A stretch of DNA of 64,000 nucleotides from UBA6144 sp964399165 (lineage in GTDB: Bacteria; Bdellovibrionota; Bacteriovoracia; Bacteriovoracales; Bacteriovoracaceae), in NCBI GenBank assembly GCA_964399165.1, contig CAYNPO010000001.1, positions 62,001 to 126,000 of the forward strand. The letters are read 5' to 3'. Both the position numbers and the translations under genes were made by a program. Below the pieces are notes generated by a model that made no database searches, was not told the DNA's origin, and worked only from the letters and a program-made list of their open reading frames with translations. Position 1 is the first letter of the stretch. Each line of letters begins with the position of its first letter. Positions 52,956 through 60,281 of this stretch are shown here, in pieces.

Positions 52956-53807
52956 TTGAGATTCCCAGGAAGGGCGCTCGTTCTGGCGGTGGCACTGGCC
53001 GCCGCCGTCCCGCTAAAAGCCGCTACGTGCCGACCTAAACAGGACCGTCCGTTGGTGGTGGGGCACACCCACACGCTCGACTGGTTCACCACCTTCCGTT
53101 TGCAGAATTCCGCCCGCATGCTGGGCTATCAAGTGCGCTTCAGCGACATGCGCGGCAAGTCCCCCGCGAAGGCCTTGCGCGAAGTGGACGCCCTCTTAGT
53201 CCCCGGCGGCGCCGACATTAACCCCAGCTATTACGCCAAAGAGGATCTGCCGCCTGAGATCCTTGCCCTGGTGGAGCGCCACCGGCGCCACTACGAGTCC
53301 ACACGTGAGGGCGCCCGCCGCGACCCCTTCGAGTACGGCGTTTACCGCGCTTACTTTGGCCAACCCGAGTTCGCCACCCTGCCCGCCCTCGGCATCTGCC
53401 GGGGCATGCAGATGATGGCGGTGGCCAAGGGGATTCCCCTGGTCCTCGACATCAAGGCCGAGACCGGCATCGACAACCGCCGCAAGCGCTTCGACGATTT
53501 CGACGTCGCTCGCGGCGACAACCTCATGTCCAAGATTTTCCCGGAAGGGGAGGAACGCGGCTACAAGAACCACCACCAGAACCCGCGCATGGACTACCTG
53601 ACCGCGTACCCCGCGCGCCATCCGGACGTGAAGATCACCGCCACCTCCCAAGGGGGCAAGATCCTCGAGGCGATGGAACTCACCGACCGCCCCGCCCTGG
53701 GCGTGCAGTTCCACCCGGAGCTTTCCTTTCCCGCCGTTAAACACCGCATATTCAGCTGGCTTTTGACCTCCGCCTGCGAGCGGACCCACCATGGAGACAA
53801 TTTATGA
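52956..53807 (+). CDS. secreted class I glutamine amidotransferase-like hydrolase (PuuD-type)
   Basis: The TTG at 52956 is preferred: GGAAGGAG lies 6 bp upstream and the protein then opens with a signal peptide (residues about 1-22). The 283-aa domain matches gamma-glutamyl-GABA hydrolase-type GATases. Cys148 is the nucleophile in LGICRGMQMM, with His253 and Glu255 in QFHPE. A disordered-looking charged insert (about 105-135) precedes the nucleophile elbow. PuuD relatives are cytoplasmic, so a signal peptide is odd. It overlaps the next gene by 4 bp. Confidence 0.85.
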   Translation: MRFPGRALVLAVALAAAVPLKAATCRPKQDRPLVVGHTHTLDWFTTFRLQNSARMLGYQVRFSDMRGKSPAKALREVDALLVPGGADINPSYYAKEDLPPEILALVERHRRHYESTREGARRDPFEYGVYRAYFGQPEFATLPALGICRGMQMMAVAKGIPLVLDIKAETGIDNRRKRFDDFDVARGDNLMSKIFPEGEERGYKNHHQNPRMDYLTAYPARHPDVKITATSQGGKILEAMELTDRPALGVQFHPELSFPAVKHRIFSWLLTSACERTHHGDNL

Positions 53808-55159
53808 GGAAAACTCTCTTCTTGGCCGCCGCGCTCGTGACCGGTGCCGCCCACGCCAACTTGCACCTTGCGCCCCCTGACTTCAACCTCGGGAGCCAGC
53901 GCGCCGTCTTCGTGGACATCACCCACGCCAACTACAGCATCACCTACGACAGCAAAAAGGGCACTGCCACCGCCCGCTCCGAGCTGCGCTTCACCCAGAC
54001 CAAGAAGGGTTACCCCCTCTTCGACCTGGTGCCCGTGCCGCGCAACCTGGTGCTCAACGGCACTCGCACCACCCAACGTTTAATCAATCTGCCGGGCAAC
54101 GTCTCCAAGATGCGCCTGATCGGCCGCGAGCTGAACCCCGGCGACCACGTGGTCACCATGGAGCACAACATCACCGCCAACACTTCCTTCAGCCGTGGCG
54201 GCGGCGTCCGTTCCGCCTTCTGGATCCGCGACCTGACCGAGCGCAAGTTCCTCGAGCAGTACCTCCCCGGCAACCTGGAGTTCGACCAGCACTCCCGCAC
54301 CCTGGAAGTGAACTTCACCGGCAAGAAGAACTTCAACCAGGAGCTGCACGCCAACGGCGGCGTGGCCAAGACCAGTAACAAAAGCTGGCGCATCGAGTTC
54401 CCCGCCTGGTACACCTCCGCCTGCGTCTACTTCCACACCTATCCCAAGGGCGCCTTCAGCATCCGCCGCTTCACCGTCAAGTCCATCGACGGCCGCGACG
54501 TGCCTTTCACCACCTACTCAGGCTTGATCCCCAACATCTCCGACTTCAGCAAATACGCAGTTGAGGTGTTCCACGAGCTCGAGAAGGACTACGGCCCTTG
54601 GCCCCACCCCTTCTTCATCGCCTACGGCGCCGGCCGCGGCGGCATGGAGCACGCTGGCGCCACCATGACCTCCATCGGCGCTCTGGACCATGAGATGCTC
54701 CACTCCTACTTCGCCAAGGGCGTGATGCCCGCCAACGGCAACTCCGGCTGGATCGACGAGGGCATCGCCCGCTGGCGCGACAACGGCTACAACCGCTCCT
54801 CCGTCCCCGGCAAGGCCGCCAACCTGGCCGGCCACTCCCCGTACCAGCGCAACACCGACGACCGCGGCTACGCCGTGGGCTCCGGCCTCTTCGCCTACCT
54901 GGACTGGATGATGCAAGACAAGGGAGGCCTCAAGCCCTTCCTGCGCGGCTATTTCCAAACCTACAAGTACACCCAAGTGACCACCGAGCACCTCAAGAAC
55001 AACTTGGAGTTTTTCAGCGGCCTGGACCTGACCGACGAATTTGACCAGTACATCTACGGCAAGGGCGGCGCCGAGCGCGGCATCAAGCGTGAGGAGCTGG
55101 AAGAAGTGGACCACGCCCACGTGCCCGTGTCCGACGCCCAGTTGAAGTCGCTGATCTGA
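53804..55159 (+). CDS. secreted M1-like zinc aminopeptidase-like protein
   Basis: A signal peptide (MRKTLFLAAALVTGAAHA) precedes a 433-aa mature protein with the gluzincin zinc site HEMLH (296-300) and the third ligand Glu319 in GWIDEG, 18 residues after the second His, exactly the M1 spacing. GGMEHAGAT before it replaces the M1 exopeptidase GAMEN. The N-terminal beta domain (to about 240) is also M1-like, but the length is much below the usual 600 or more. It may cut peptides outside the cytoplasm. It is coupled to the upstream GATase by a 4-bp overlap. Confidence 0.78.
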   Translation: MRKTLFLAAALVTGAAHANLHLAPPDFNLGSQRAVFVDITHANYSITYDSKKGTATARSELRFTQTKKGYPLFDLVPVPRNLVLNGTRTTQRLINLPGNVSKMRLIGRELNPGDHVVTMEHNITANTSFSRGGGVRSAFWIRDLTERKFLEQYLPGNLEFDQHSRTLEVNFTGKKNFNQELHANGGVAKTSNKSWRIEFPAWYTSACVYFHTYPKGAFSIRRFTVKSIDGRDVPFTTYSGLIPNISDFSKYAVEVFHELEKDYGPWPHPFFIAYGAGRGGMEHAGATMTSIGALDHEMLHSYFAKGVMPANGNSGWIDEGIARWRDNGYNRSSVPGKAANLAGHSPYQRNTDDRGYAVGSGLFAYLDWMMQDKGGLKPFLRGYFQTYKYTQVTTEHLKNNLEFFSGLDLTDEFDQYIYGKGGAERGIKREELEEVDHAHVPVSDAQLKSLI

Positions 55160-55210
55160 TTTCGTTTTAAGCCCGACTCTGACCTAGGCCAGTTTCGGTG
55201 AGCTGATGAA

Positions 55211-55234
55211 GGGACCTCAGGAGAGGTCCCTTCC
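55211..55234 (+). terminator. terminator-like hairpin after the M1-like gene
   Basis: GGGACCTC (55211-55218) pairs with GAGGTCCC (55223-55230) around a 4-nt loop; TTCCTATT follows, so the T-run is weak. It lies at the 3' ends of both convergent genes and may serve both. Confidence 0.6.
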
Positions 55235-55818
55235 TATTGGAAGAGGCTCGAGAGGTCCGTGCGCGCAGATCCTACTGCTGTCGGCTCAACCATCACTCTT
55301 GCTTCTTTGATTCCTGGGTAGGGGGAGTGCACCTCTACTCGCGCCCCCTTCCGCGCTAACTTCTCCACCGCCTCATTCCCCGGCAAATAACTAAACCGCA
55401 GCACCCGTATCCCCCGCTCCGCCGCCGCCACCAGACACAATTCCATCATGAGCGTCCCCAGCCCGCGCTTCTGGTGCGAATCCACCACGATCAGAGCGAT
55501 CTCCGCTTCGTCGGGCTTGGCCGGGTCCCGCACCATGCGTACGATCCCCAGCCCTAACTCTTGCGGCAGGGGGCCCGCGATCCCTAGGGCGAAATGTTGG
55601 TCACCGTCCAAGTGGGTGAGGCGCTTCAGTTCCGCATCGGTGAAACCGTTCTTGGGACCGAAGAAGCGCTGGCGGATGGTCTCAGGAGAAAGACCCTTCA
55701 GGGCTTCGCTGATCTTGGCACCGTCTCCAGGCTTGAGGAAAGCAACTCGCAGCCGTTCTCCACGCCAATCGAACTCGCGTGAGAATTCCCGATTCAGAAT
55801 GAGCGCATCGGTAGACAT
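55234..55818 (-). CDS. GNAT-family N-acetyltransferase
   Basis: The 194-aa protein has the GNAT core: LRVAFLKPGDGAKISEAL (first strand), a central HFALGIAGPL strand and the acetyl-CoA loop in VDSHQKRGLGTLMMEL, then RIRVLRF-like and ARVEVHSPYPG strands. The substrate is unknown. Its upstream region carries two palindromes (55865-55889 and 55911-55931), the nearer overlapping a possible -35, so the gene is probably under a dedicated regulator. Confidence 0.85.
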   Translation of the reverse strand: MSTDALILNREFSREFDWRGERLRVAFLKPGDGAKISEALKGLSPETIRQRFFGPKNGFTDAELKRLTHLDGDQHFALGIAGPLPQELGLGIVRMVRDPAKPDEAEIALIVVDSHQKRGLGTLMMELCLVAAAERGIRVLRFSYLPGNEAVEKLARKGARVEVHSPYPGIKEARVMVEPTAVGSARTDLSSLFQ

Positions 55819-55845
55819 AAAACGGGGGACAGGCTCAAGTTATTG

Positions 55846-55876
55846 ATTTTAATGAATTATTCATTTGAGGTCGCAA
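55846..55876 (-). promoter_or_regulatory. possible promoter of the GNAT gene
   Basis: On the minus strand TTGCGA (55871-55876) and TAAAAT (55846-55851) lie 19 bp apart in an A/T-rich stretch 27-58 bp before the start codon. The -35 is inside the perfect palindrome. Confidence 0.4.
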
Positions 55877-55889
55877 ATTGCGACCTCAA
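55865..55889. promoter_or_regulatory. perfect 25-bp palindrome (operator-like)
   Basis: Two arms of 12 bp, TTGAGGTCGCAA and its exact reverse complement, flank a single A at 55877. It lies 47 bp upstream of the GNAT start codon. An imperfect copy is 44 bp away. It lacks a T-run and is therefore more like an operator than a terminator. Confidence 0.65.
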
Positions 55890-55910
55890 GTTTGGTCTTG
55901 CGATTAATTA

Positions 55911-55931
55911 AAGGCCGCAATTTGCAACCTT
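55911..55931. promoter_or_regulatory. imperfect second palindrome copy
   Basis: AAGGCCGCAA and TTGCAACCTT flank a T at 55921, with two mismatches. The core (GG-CGCAA-TTGC-ACC) repeats that of the first palindrome. Centres are 44 bp apart, about four helical turns, as for two operators on one face of the DNA. Confidence 0.5.
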
Positions 55932-55939
55932 TTGGGCCT

Positions 55940-57691
55940 TCAAACCTTCTCCCGCGCCCACTTCCTTTTCGCCACCTGCAACTTCTCATAGGCCGCCATC
56001 AGCTTCCCGTGCATGGTGAAGCCCTCCAATGCCAGTGAGGTGCGATGGAGCCCATGGAAGCGCTCTTCGCCCAGCACCAGCTTCTGCGCCTGGGAAACCA
56101 TGTCCTCGCCGTACATGCGGCGGAACGCCGGCAAGAAGGCCTTCGTGTCGCGCTCCTCATCCAGCTCCAAGTGCAGGAGGGCATCCAGGCACAAGTACAA
56201 CCGACGGCGGGCGTCGGTGAGGGGGGAGAAGTGGAGCACCCACTCGGTGTGGGTCTTGGCCATGGCGTGCTCGCCCGCGGCCAGGGCCAGCATGGTCTTG
56301 AACTCGCCGAAGCGCAGCTCGGCCCAGGCGGTGCCCGCGTCGGGGATCACCCCGATGGCGTGGGACACCAGCAGCATGTCGTCAAAGCCCTTGTCGTCGA
56401 TCATGCGCAAGAGGTTCAGGCAGCCTTCGCGGGTGAGCCCGTGGGCGTTGAGGATGCCATCGCGCAGGTCCACCGCGGAGTTGTTGTTCTCCCATACTAG
56501 GTCGTCGGGCAGGTAGATCTCGGAGACGCCCGGCACGAGGATGCGGCAGCCGTACACACCCAGGTGCTCGTAGTCGGCGATGTACACGTCGTGGCCCAGC
56601 TCGTGGAACACGCCCAGGAGCGTGTTGAACTCCTCCTGGGTGGAAGCGCCCTTGAAGTTCCAGGCCACGAAGGGGAAGTCGGCCCCTTCCTTGAAGAAGT
56701 CCCAGCCCACCAGACCGTTGGAGTCGATGAAGTGGGCCTCCAGGTTGAGCTGGTCGCGCACGCCGTCCATGTCGAATGTGGGCGGGCTGAACACGTCGAG
56801 TTTGTCCAAAGAGCGGCCTTGCAGAAGTTCGGTCAGCGTGCGCTCCAGGGCAACCTCGAATTTCGGATGGGCGCCGTAGCTGCAGAAGGCGGAGCCGTCC
56901 TTGGGATTCAAGAGGGTGACGTTCATGACCGGGAATTTGCCACCCAGGGAGGCGTCCTTCACCAGGATGGGGTAGCCGTGGGACTCAAGCTCGCGGATCG
57001 CTTCCACGATGCGCGGGAACTTCTCCAGCTCCGCGCGGGGGACGTCGGGAAGCGTGATCCCCTCAGCGATGATGCGGTTTTTCACGTGGCGCTCGAAGAT
57101 TTCGGACAACGCCTGGACCCGCGCCTCGGTGGGCGTATTGCCCGCGCTCATGCCGTTGGAGACGTAGAGGTTGCCCACGATGTTCATGGGGATCCACACG
57201 GTCTGTTGGTCGCGCTGACGGATGAAGGGGAGGGCGCACACGCCGCGGGCGCGGTGGCCGGAATTGGTGTCCACCAAATGCGCGCCGGTGAGCTGGTTGC
57301 CCGGGTCGTAGAACTTCCTCAGGCGATCATCCAGTAGGCCCTCGGGAAGTTTCTCCGGGTTAGCGGGAAACCACCTTTCCTGGGGGTAGTGCACGAACTC
57401 GCCCTCGGCGTGCTTTTTGCCAAGATAGAAGTCCGCAAAGAAATAGTTGCAGTTGAGGCGCTCAAAAAACTCGCCGATGGCGGAGGCCAGGCAGGCCTTT
57501 TCCGTGGCGCCTTTACCGTTGGTGAAGAGGTACGGACAGTCTCTGTCCCGCAGGTGGAGGGACCAAACGTGGGGCACGGGATTGAGCCATGAGGCCTCCT
57601 CGACGTTGAAGCCCACCTCCGCGAGCAAACCTTTCATGCGGGTGATGGAGTCTTCTAGGGCGGCGTCTTTACCGAGGATGTGGGTTTTCAT
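55940..57691 (-). CDS. ycaO: YcaO protein, E. coli type
   Basis: The start at 57691 gives 583 aa, close to E. coli YcaO. The N-terminal ILGKDAALEDSI, EEASWLNPVPHVWSLHLRD and FTNGKGATEKACLASAIGEF match that protein closely. YcaO-domain enzymes activate amide bonds with ATP; E. coli YcaO is linked to RimO-dependent beta-methylthiolation of ribosomal protein S12. The C-terminal 200 residues belong to the same full-length family. No RiPP precursor or partner genes are nearby, so a housekeeping role is likely. An inverted repeat lies 45-80 bp upstream of the start. Confidence 0.93.
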   Translation of the reverse strand: MKTHILGKDAALEDSITRMKGLLAEVGFNVEEASWLNPVPHVWSLHLRDRDCPYLFTNGKGATEKACLASAIGEFFERLNCNYFFADFYLGKKHAEGEFVHYPQERWFPANPEKLPEGLLDDRLRKFYDPGNQLTGAHLVDTNSGHRARGVCALPFIRQRDQQTVWIPMNIVGNLYVSNGMSAGNTPTEARVQALSEIFERHVKNRIIAEGITLPDVPRAELEKFPRIVEAIRELESHGYPILVKDASLGGKFPVMNVTLLNPKDGSAFCSYGAHPKFEVALERTLTELLQGRSLDKLDVFSPPTFDMDGVRDQLNLEAHFIDSNGLVGWDFFKEGADFPFVAWNFKGASTQEEFNTLLGVFHELGHDVYIADYEHLGVYGCRILVPGVSEIYLPDDLVWENNNSAVDLRDGILNAHGLTREGCLNLLRMIDDKGFDDMLLVSHAIGVIPDAGTAWAELRFGEFKTMLALAAGEHAMAKTHTEWVLHFSPLTDARRRLYLCLDALLHLELDEERDTKAFLPAFRRMYGEDMVSQAQKLVLGEERFHGLHRTSLALEGFTMHGKLMAAYEKLQVAKRKWAREKV

Positions 57692-57735
57692 TGGGGAATT
57701 CCTTGATGGGAGATGGCACGCTATATGCCATAGAG

Positions 57736-57771
57736 GACACATTGCGACAATGCTTAATGCTGCAATGTGTC
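57736..57771. promoter_or_regulatory. inverted repeat between ycaO and the RNA-binding protein gene
   Basis: GACACATTGC (57736-57745) and GCAATGTGTC (57762-57771) are exact reverse complements 16 bp apart. An inner CATTG-CGA-CAATG (57740-57752) adds a second symmetry. It lies in the divergent region, upstream of both genes. Confidence 0.55.
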
Positions 57772-57805
57772 ACAATTGAATTCCTGTAGACGAGTATTTG
57801 GCCCA

Positions 57806-57814
57806 TGCTATGAT
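57806..57814 (+). promoter_or_regulatory. extended -10 promoter of the RRM protein gene
   Basis: TGCTATGAT reads as an extended -10 (TG, one base, TATGAT). No good -35 is found at 17 bp. Transcription would start near 57821 and give a short leader of about 35 nt before AGGAGGGCG and the ATG. Confidence 0.45.
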
Positions 57815-57855
57815 CCTGTCGGACCATTTCCCACGCCTGAAGGAGGGCGTATTGC

Positions 57856-58359
57856 ATGAACAAGAAACTGTACGTAGGTAACCTCCCTTACTCCATGACC
57901 AATGAGGAGCTCAACAGGACCTTCTCCGTCGCCGGTCAAGTGCTCTCGGCGAAAGTGATCATGGACCAGGCAACCGGGCGCTCCAAAGGATTCGCTTTCG
58001 TGGAAATGGCCGATGAAGAAGCGGCCCAAAACGCCATCGCCCAATTGGATGGCAAAGACGTGGGTGGCCGCCCCCTGCGCGTGTCCGAGGCTAAACCCCA
58101 GACAGACCGTCCTCGCGGCGGCGGCTTTGGTGACCGTCCCCGTGGCGGCGGCTATGGTGACGATCGTGGCAACCGCGGCGGTGGTTTTGGCGGCGGTGAC
58201 GACCGCGGCAACCGCGGCGGCTTCGGCGGCGGCGGCGACCGTTTCGGCGGTGGTGACTTCGGTGGCGGCGACTTCGGTGGCGGCGGCGGTGGTCGCGGTG
58301 GCCGTGATCGTGGTTTCAGCGGCGGCAACCGCCGTGACCGCAACAACTACGACGACTGA
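57856..58359 (+). CDS. RRM RNA-binding protein with glycine-rich tail
   Basis: The 167-aa protein has one RRM (residues 1-80). RNP2 is KLYVGNLPY and RNP1 is SKGFAFVEM, the aromatic contacts for single-stranded RNA. The second half (about 83-167) is a Gly/Arg/Asp-rich tail with repeated GGGFGG and DRGNRGG units, like cyanobacterial and deltaproteobacterial Rbp proteins that help at low temperature. AGGAGGGCG precedes the ATG. An extended -10 promoter and a strong terminator bound the gene. Confidence 0.92.
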   Translation: MNKKLYVGNLPYSMTNEELNRTFSVAGQVLSAKVIMDQATGRSKGFAFVEMADEEAAQNAIAQLDGKDVGGRPLRVSEAKPQTDRPRGGGFGDRPRGGGYGDDRGNRGGGFGGGDDRGNRGGFGGGGDRFGGGDFGGGDFGGGGGGRGGRDRGFSGGNRRDRNNYDD

Positions 58360-58384
58360 GCGTAGACGAAGAACAAAAAGGAAA

Positions 58385-58406
58385 GGCCCCGGAAGGGGCC
58401 TTTTTT
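58385..58406 (+). terminator. bidirectional terminator after the RRM gene
   Basis: GGCCCC (58385-58390) pairs with GGGGCC (58395-58400) around GGAA, followed by TTTTTT. On the minus strand the same hairpin is followed by TTTCCTTTTT, so it can serve the convergent gene too. Confidence 0.9.
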
Positions 58407-58923
58407 ATTGGGCGAGAATCTGGCTGGCCCGGGTCCGGTTAAGGGTGAGCCTGCGGCCTTGCCCGCTGAAGAGGCGGGGGAGAGTCAGTTCTACCGTGGT
58501 GAATCCCAGGTGGAGTCCATGCAGGAGGTCCTGGCGTTCTACGTCGAGCAGATCATCCAGCTCAACGATCTTCCACTTGATCATGGCCCGGTAGGGACGC
58601 ATGAGGGAGAGTTCCAGCACCTCGTTCTTGAACTCCAGCAGTTGGAGGGCCACCGGCTTGTTCTGGCGGTTGGCCAACACTTGTTCTAAGAAGTGGTCGA
58701 GGCCGAGCTGGATTCCACGCTCCACCCCGCGATAGAACAGGCGGTGGTTGTCCACCTGGCTGCCGAAGCGGCAGTTCCCCACGTTGTGACGCATGTGGAG
58801 ATCTGCCAGCTGCCGCAGGTGGCTAAAGAGTTGGTCGCGGTGGCGACGGAGAGTCTGAGTGCTAATTGCTTCATTATTTCTCATGTGGGAATCGTAAAAC
58901 TTTTTGTAGTTTTCTACACTCAT
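58405..58923 (-). CDS. helical protein of unknown function
   Basis: The protein of about 172 aa is mainly helical and basic in its N-terminal half (RRHRDQLFSHLRQLADLHMRH). It becomes beta-rich near the end (FTTVELTLPRLF). No signal peptide or known motif is present. Starts at 58923 and 58884 are both possible. The stop codon overlaps the T-run of the bidirectional terminator. Confidence 0.45.
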   Translation of the reverse strand: MSVENYKKFYDSHMRNNEAISTQTLRRHRDQLFSHLRQLADLHMRHNVGNCRFGSQVDNHRLFYRGVERGIQLGLDHFLEQVLANRQNKPVALQLLEFKNEVLELSLMRPYRAMIKWKIVELDDLLDVERQDLLHGLHLGFTTVELTLPRLFSGQGRRLTLNRTRASQILAQ

Positions 58924-59017
58924 CACAAGTTAGACCGAATGCTCCTTGCGGGAATTTAAGGGGTTGGGTTAGACTCGGAGAAGCAACGTCCAACTTTTCA
59001 CCCGGAGACCTCCTCCC

Positions 59018-59644
59018 ATGGCCCACGCTCATGACCACGGTCACGCTCATAACCCCTTGATCGGCGGAGTGGATCCCCAGTTCGGTAAAGCATCACCGGG
59101 CAAGTTGGGTATGTGGATCTTCCTGGTGACCGACGCCATGTCATTCTCCGGCTTCCTGATCGCCTATGCGGTCTTGCGCTCCAAGCTGGATTGGCCCCAT
59201 CCGGCTGACCACTTGGGTATCGGCCTCTCCGGCTTCGCCACCTTCTTGCTGATTTGCTCCTCCGTGTCCATGGTGCTCGCCATCGACGCCTGCAAACACA
59301 GAAACCGCCAGGGCATGCTCAACTGGCTGCTCTTCACCATCATCGGTGGCGCCACCTTCCTCGGCATCCAGGCCTACGAGTACACCCACCTGGTGCACCA
59401 GGGGATCACGCTCTCCTCCTTCTCCAAGGGCCCGAGCCTCTTCGGCTCCACATTTTACATGATCACCGGCTTCCACGGTCTCCACGTGCTCACCGGCGTG
59501 GTCTACCTGATCTGCGAGTACTTGAACGCCAAAAAAGGCGCCTACGACGACGGCAACATCAACCGCCTGGAGATCGTGGGCCTGTTCTGGCACTTCGTGG
59601 ACCTGGTGTGGATCCTGGTCTTCACCTTCATCTACCTCCTGTGA
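59018..59644 (+). CDS. ctaE: cytochrome c oxidase subunit III
   Basis: Subunit III stabilises the catalytic core of heme-copper oxidases. The 208-aa membrane protein begins with a His-rich segment (HAHDHGHAHNP) and has five or more helices with the family phrases GKLGMWIFLVTDAMSF and FYMITGFHGLHVLTGVVYL, then IVGLFWHFVDLVWILVF at the C-terminus. GGAGACCTCC precedes the ATG. A candidate promoter TTGCGG-18-TAGACT lies at 58946-58975. It heads the oxidase locus. Confidence 0.95.
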   Translation: MAHAHDHGHAHNPLIGGVDPQFGKASPGKLGMWIFLVTDAMSFSGFLIAYAVLRSKLDWPHPADHLGIGLSGFATFLLICSSVSMVLAIDACKHRNRQGMLNWLLFTIIGGATFLGIQAYEYTHLVHQGITLSSFSKGPSLFGSTFYMITGFHGLHVLTGVVYLICEYLNAKKGAYDDGNINRLEIVGLFWHFVDLVWILVFTFIYLL

Positions 59645-59862
59645 CCCGCGCCCGGGCCAGCCTCCTGCTACTCGGCGGCTGGCTCGTTCCCGCCATGGCT
59701 TTGGCGTGCCCATACTGCATGGGCAACGGACAAGAGGGACGCGACAGCAATACCACCCTGATCCTCAGCCTCTTCATCCTGGCTTGCTACGTGCCGTATT
59801 GGGTAATCTGGCGCCTCATCAAAAAAGGGCGCGGCCCCAACGTCCCCCAAGACGCCCCATGA
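59641..59862 (+). CDS. small CPYC membrane protein between oxidase genes
   Basis: A GTG start at 59641 inside the GTGA that ends subunit III gives 73 aa. An N-terminal hydrophobic segment (SLLLLGGWLVPAMALA) is followed by ACPYCMGNGQEG, a CxxC motif. A second helix (LILSLFILACYVPYWVIW) and a basic tail come next. The CxxC on the outer side could carry electrons or copper during oxidase assembly. Its own stop overlaps the next gene by 4 bp (ATGA). The family is not one I can name. Confidence 0.65.
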   Translation: MTRARASLLLLGGWLVPAMALACPYCMGNGQEGRDSNTTLILSLFILACYVPYWVIWRLIKKGRGPNVPQDAP

Positions 59863-60281
59863 ACGTTTTTGACCTGCCCGCGGTGAACGCTTCCCTCAAT
59901 GGGGCCGCCACCGCCTTGCTCGCCGCCGGTTGGGTGGCCATCAGGCGCGGACGGCGCGACCTTCACCGCAACCTCATGGTGGCGGCGACGCTGGTATCGG
60001 CGGTATTCCTGGCGTGCTACCTGGTTTACCACTACCACGCGGGTTCCCGGCCGTTCCCAGACTTGGGGTGGATCAAGACTCTGTATCTGGTGATCCTTGT
60101 CCCCCACATCATTCTGGCTGCTCTCATGGTGCCCATGATCCTCAAAACTTTCTGGCATGCCTTCCGCGCCGAGTGGGATGCCCACCGGAGTATCGCCCGT
60201 TGGACCTTCCCCGTGTGGATGTACGTTTCCGTCACGGGCGTGCTCATCTATTTCATGTTGTATGTCTGGTACGCCTCCTAA
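59859..60281 (+). CDS. DUF420 membrane protein (CtaM-like oxidase assembly factor)
   Basis: The 140-aa protein has four helices with the DUF420 features: RDLHRNLMVAATLVSAVFLACYLVYHYHAG and VPHIILAALMVPMILKTFWHAF, with conserved His that could bind copper or heme. Members such as Bacillus/Staphylococcus CtaM are needed for maturation of aa3/caa3-type oxidases. It overlaps its neighbours on both sides (4 bp and 20 bp). Confidence 0.88.
   Translation: MNVFDLPAVNASLNGAATALLAAGWVAIRRGRRDLHRNLMVAATLVSAVFLACYLVYHYHAGSRPFPDLGWIKTLYLVILVPHIILAALMVPMILKTFWHAFRAEWDAHRSIARWTFPVWMYVSVTGVLIYFMLYVWYAS

Noticed and set aside
55940..57691. YcaO as part of a RiPP (thiazole/oxazole or thioamide) gene cluster
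   Set aside because: It is the full-length E. coli-type protein and no precursor peptide, dehydrogenase or transporter gene is adjacent.
58100..58350. Repetitive DNA as a CRISPR or tandem-repeat array
   Set aside because: The repetition is codon-level and encodes the Gly/Arg-rich tail of the RRM protein; there are no regular spacers.
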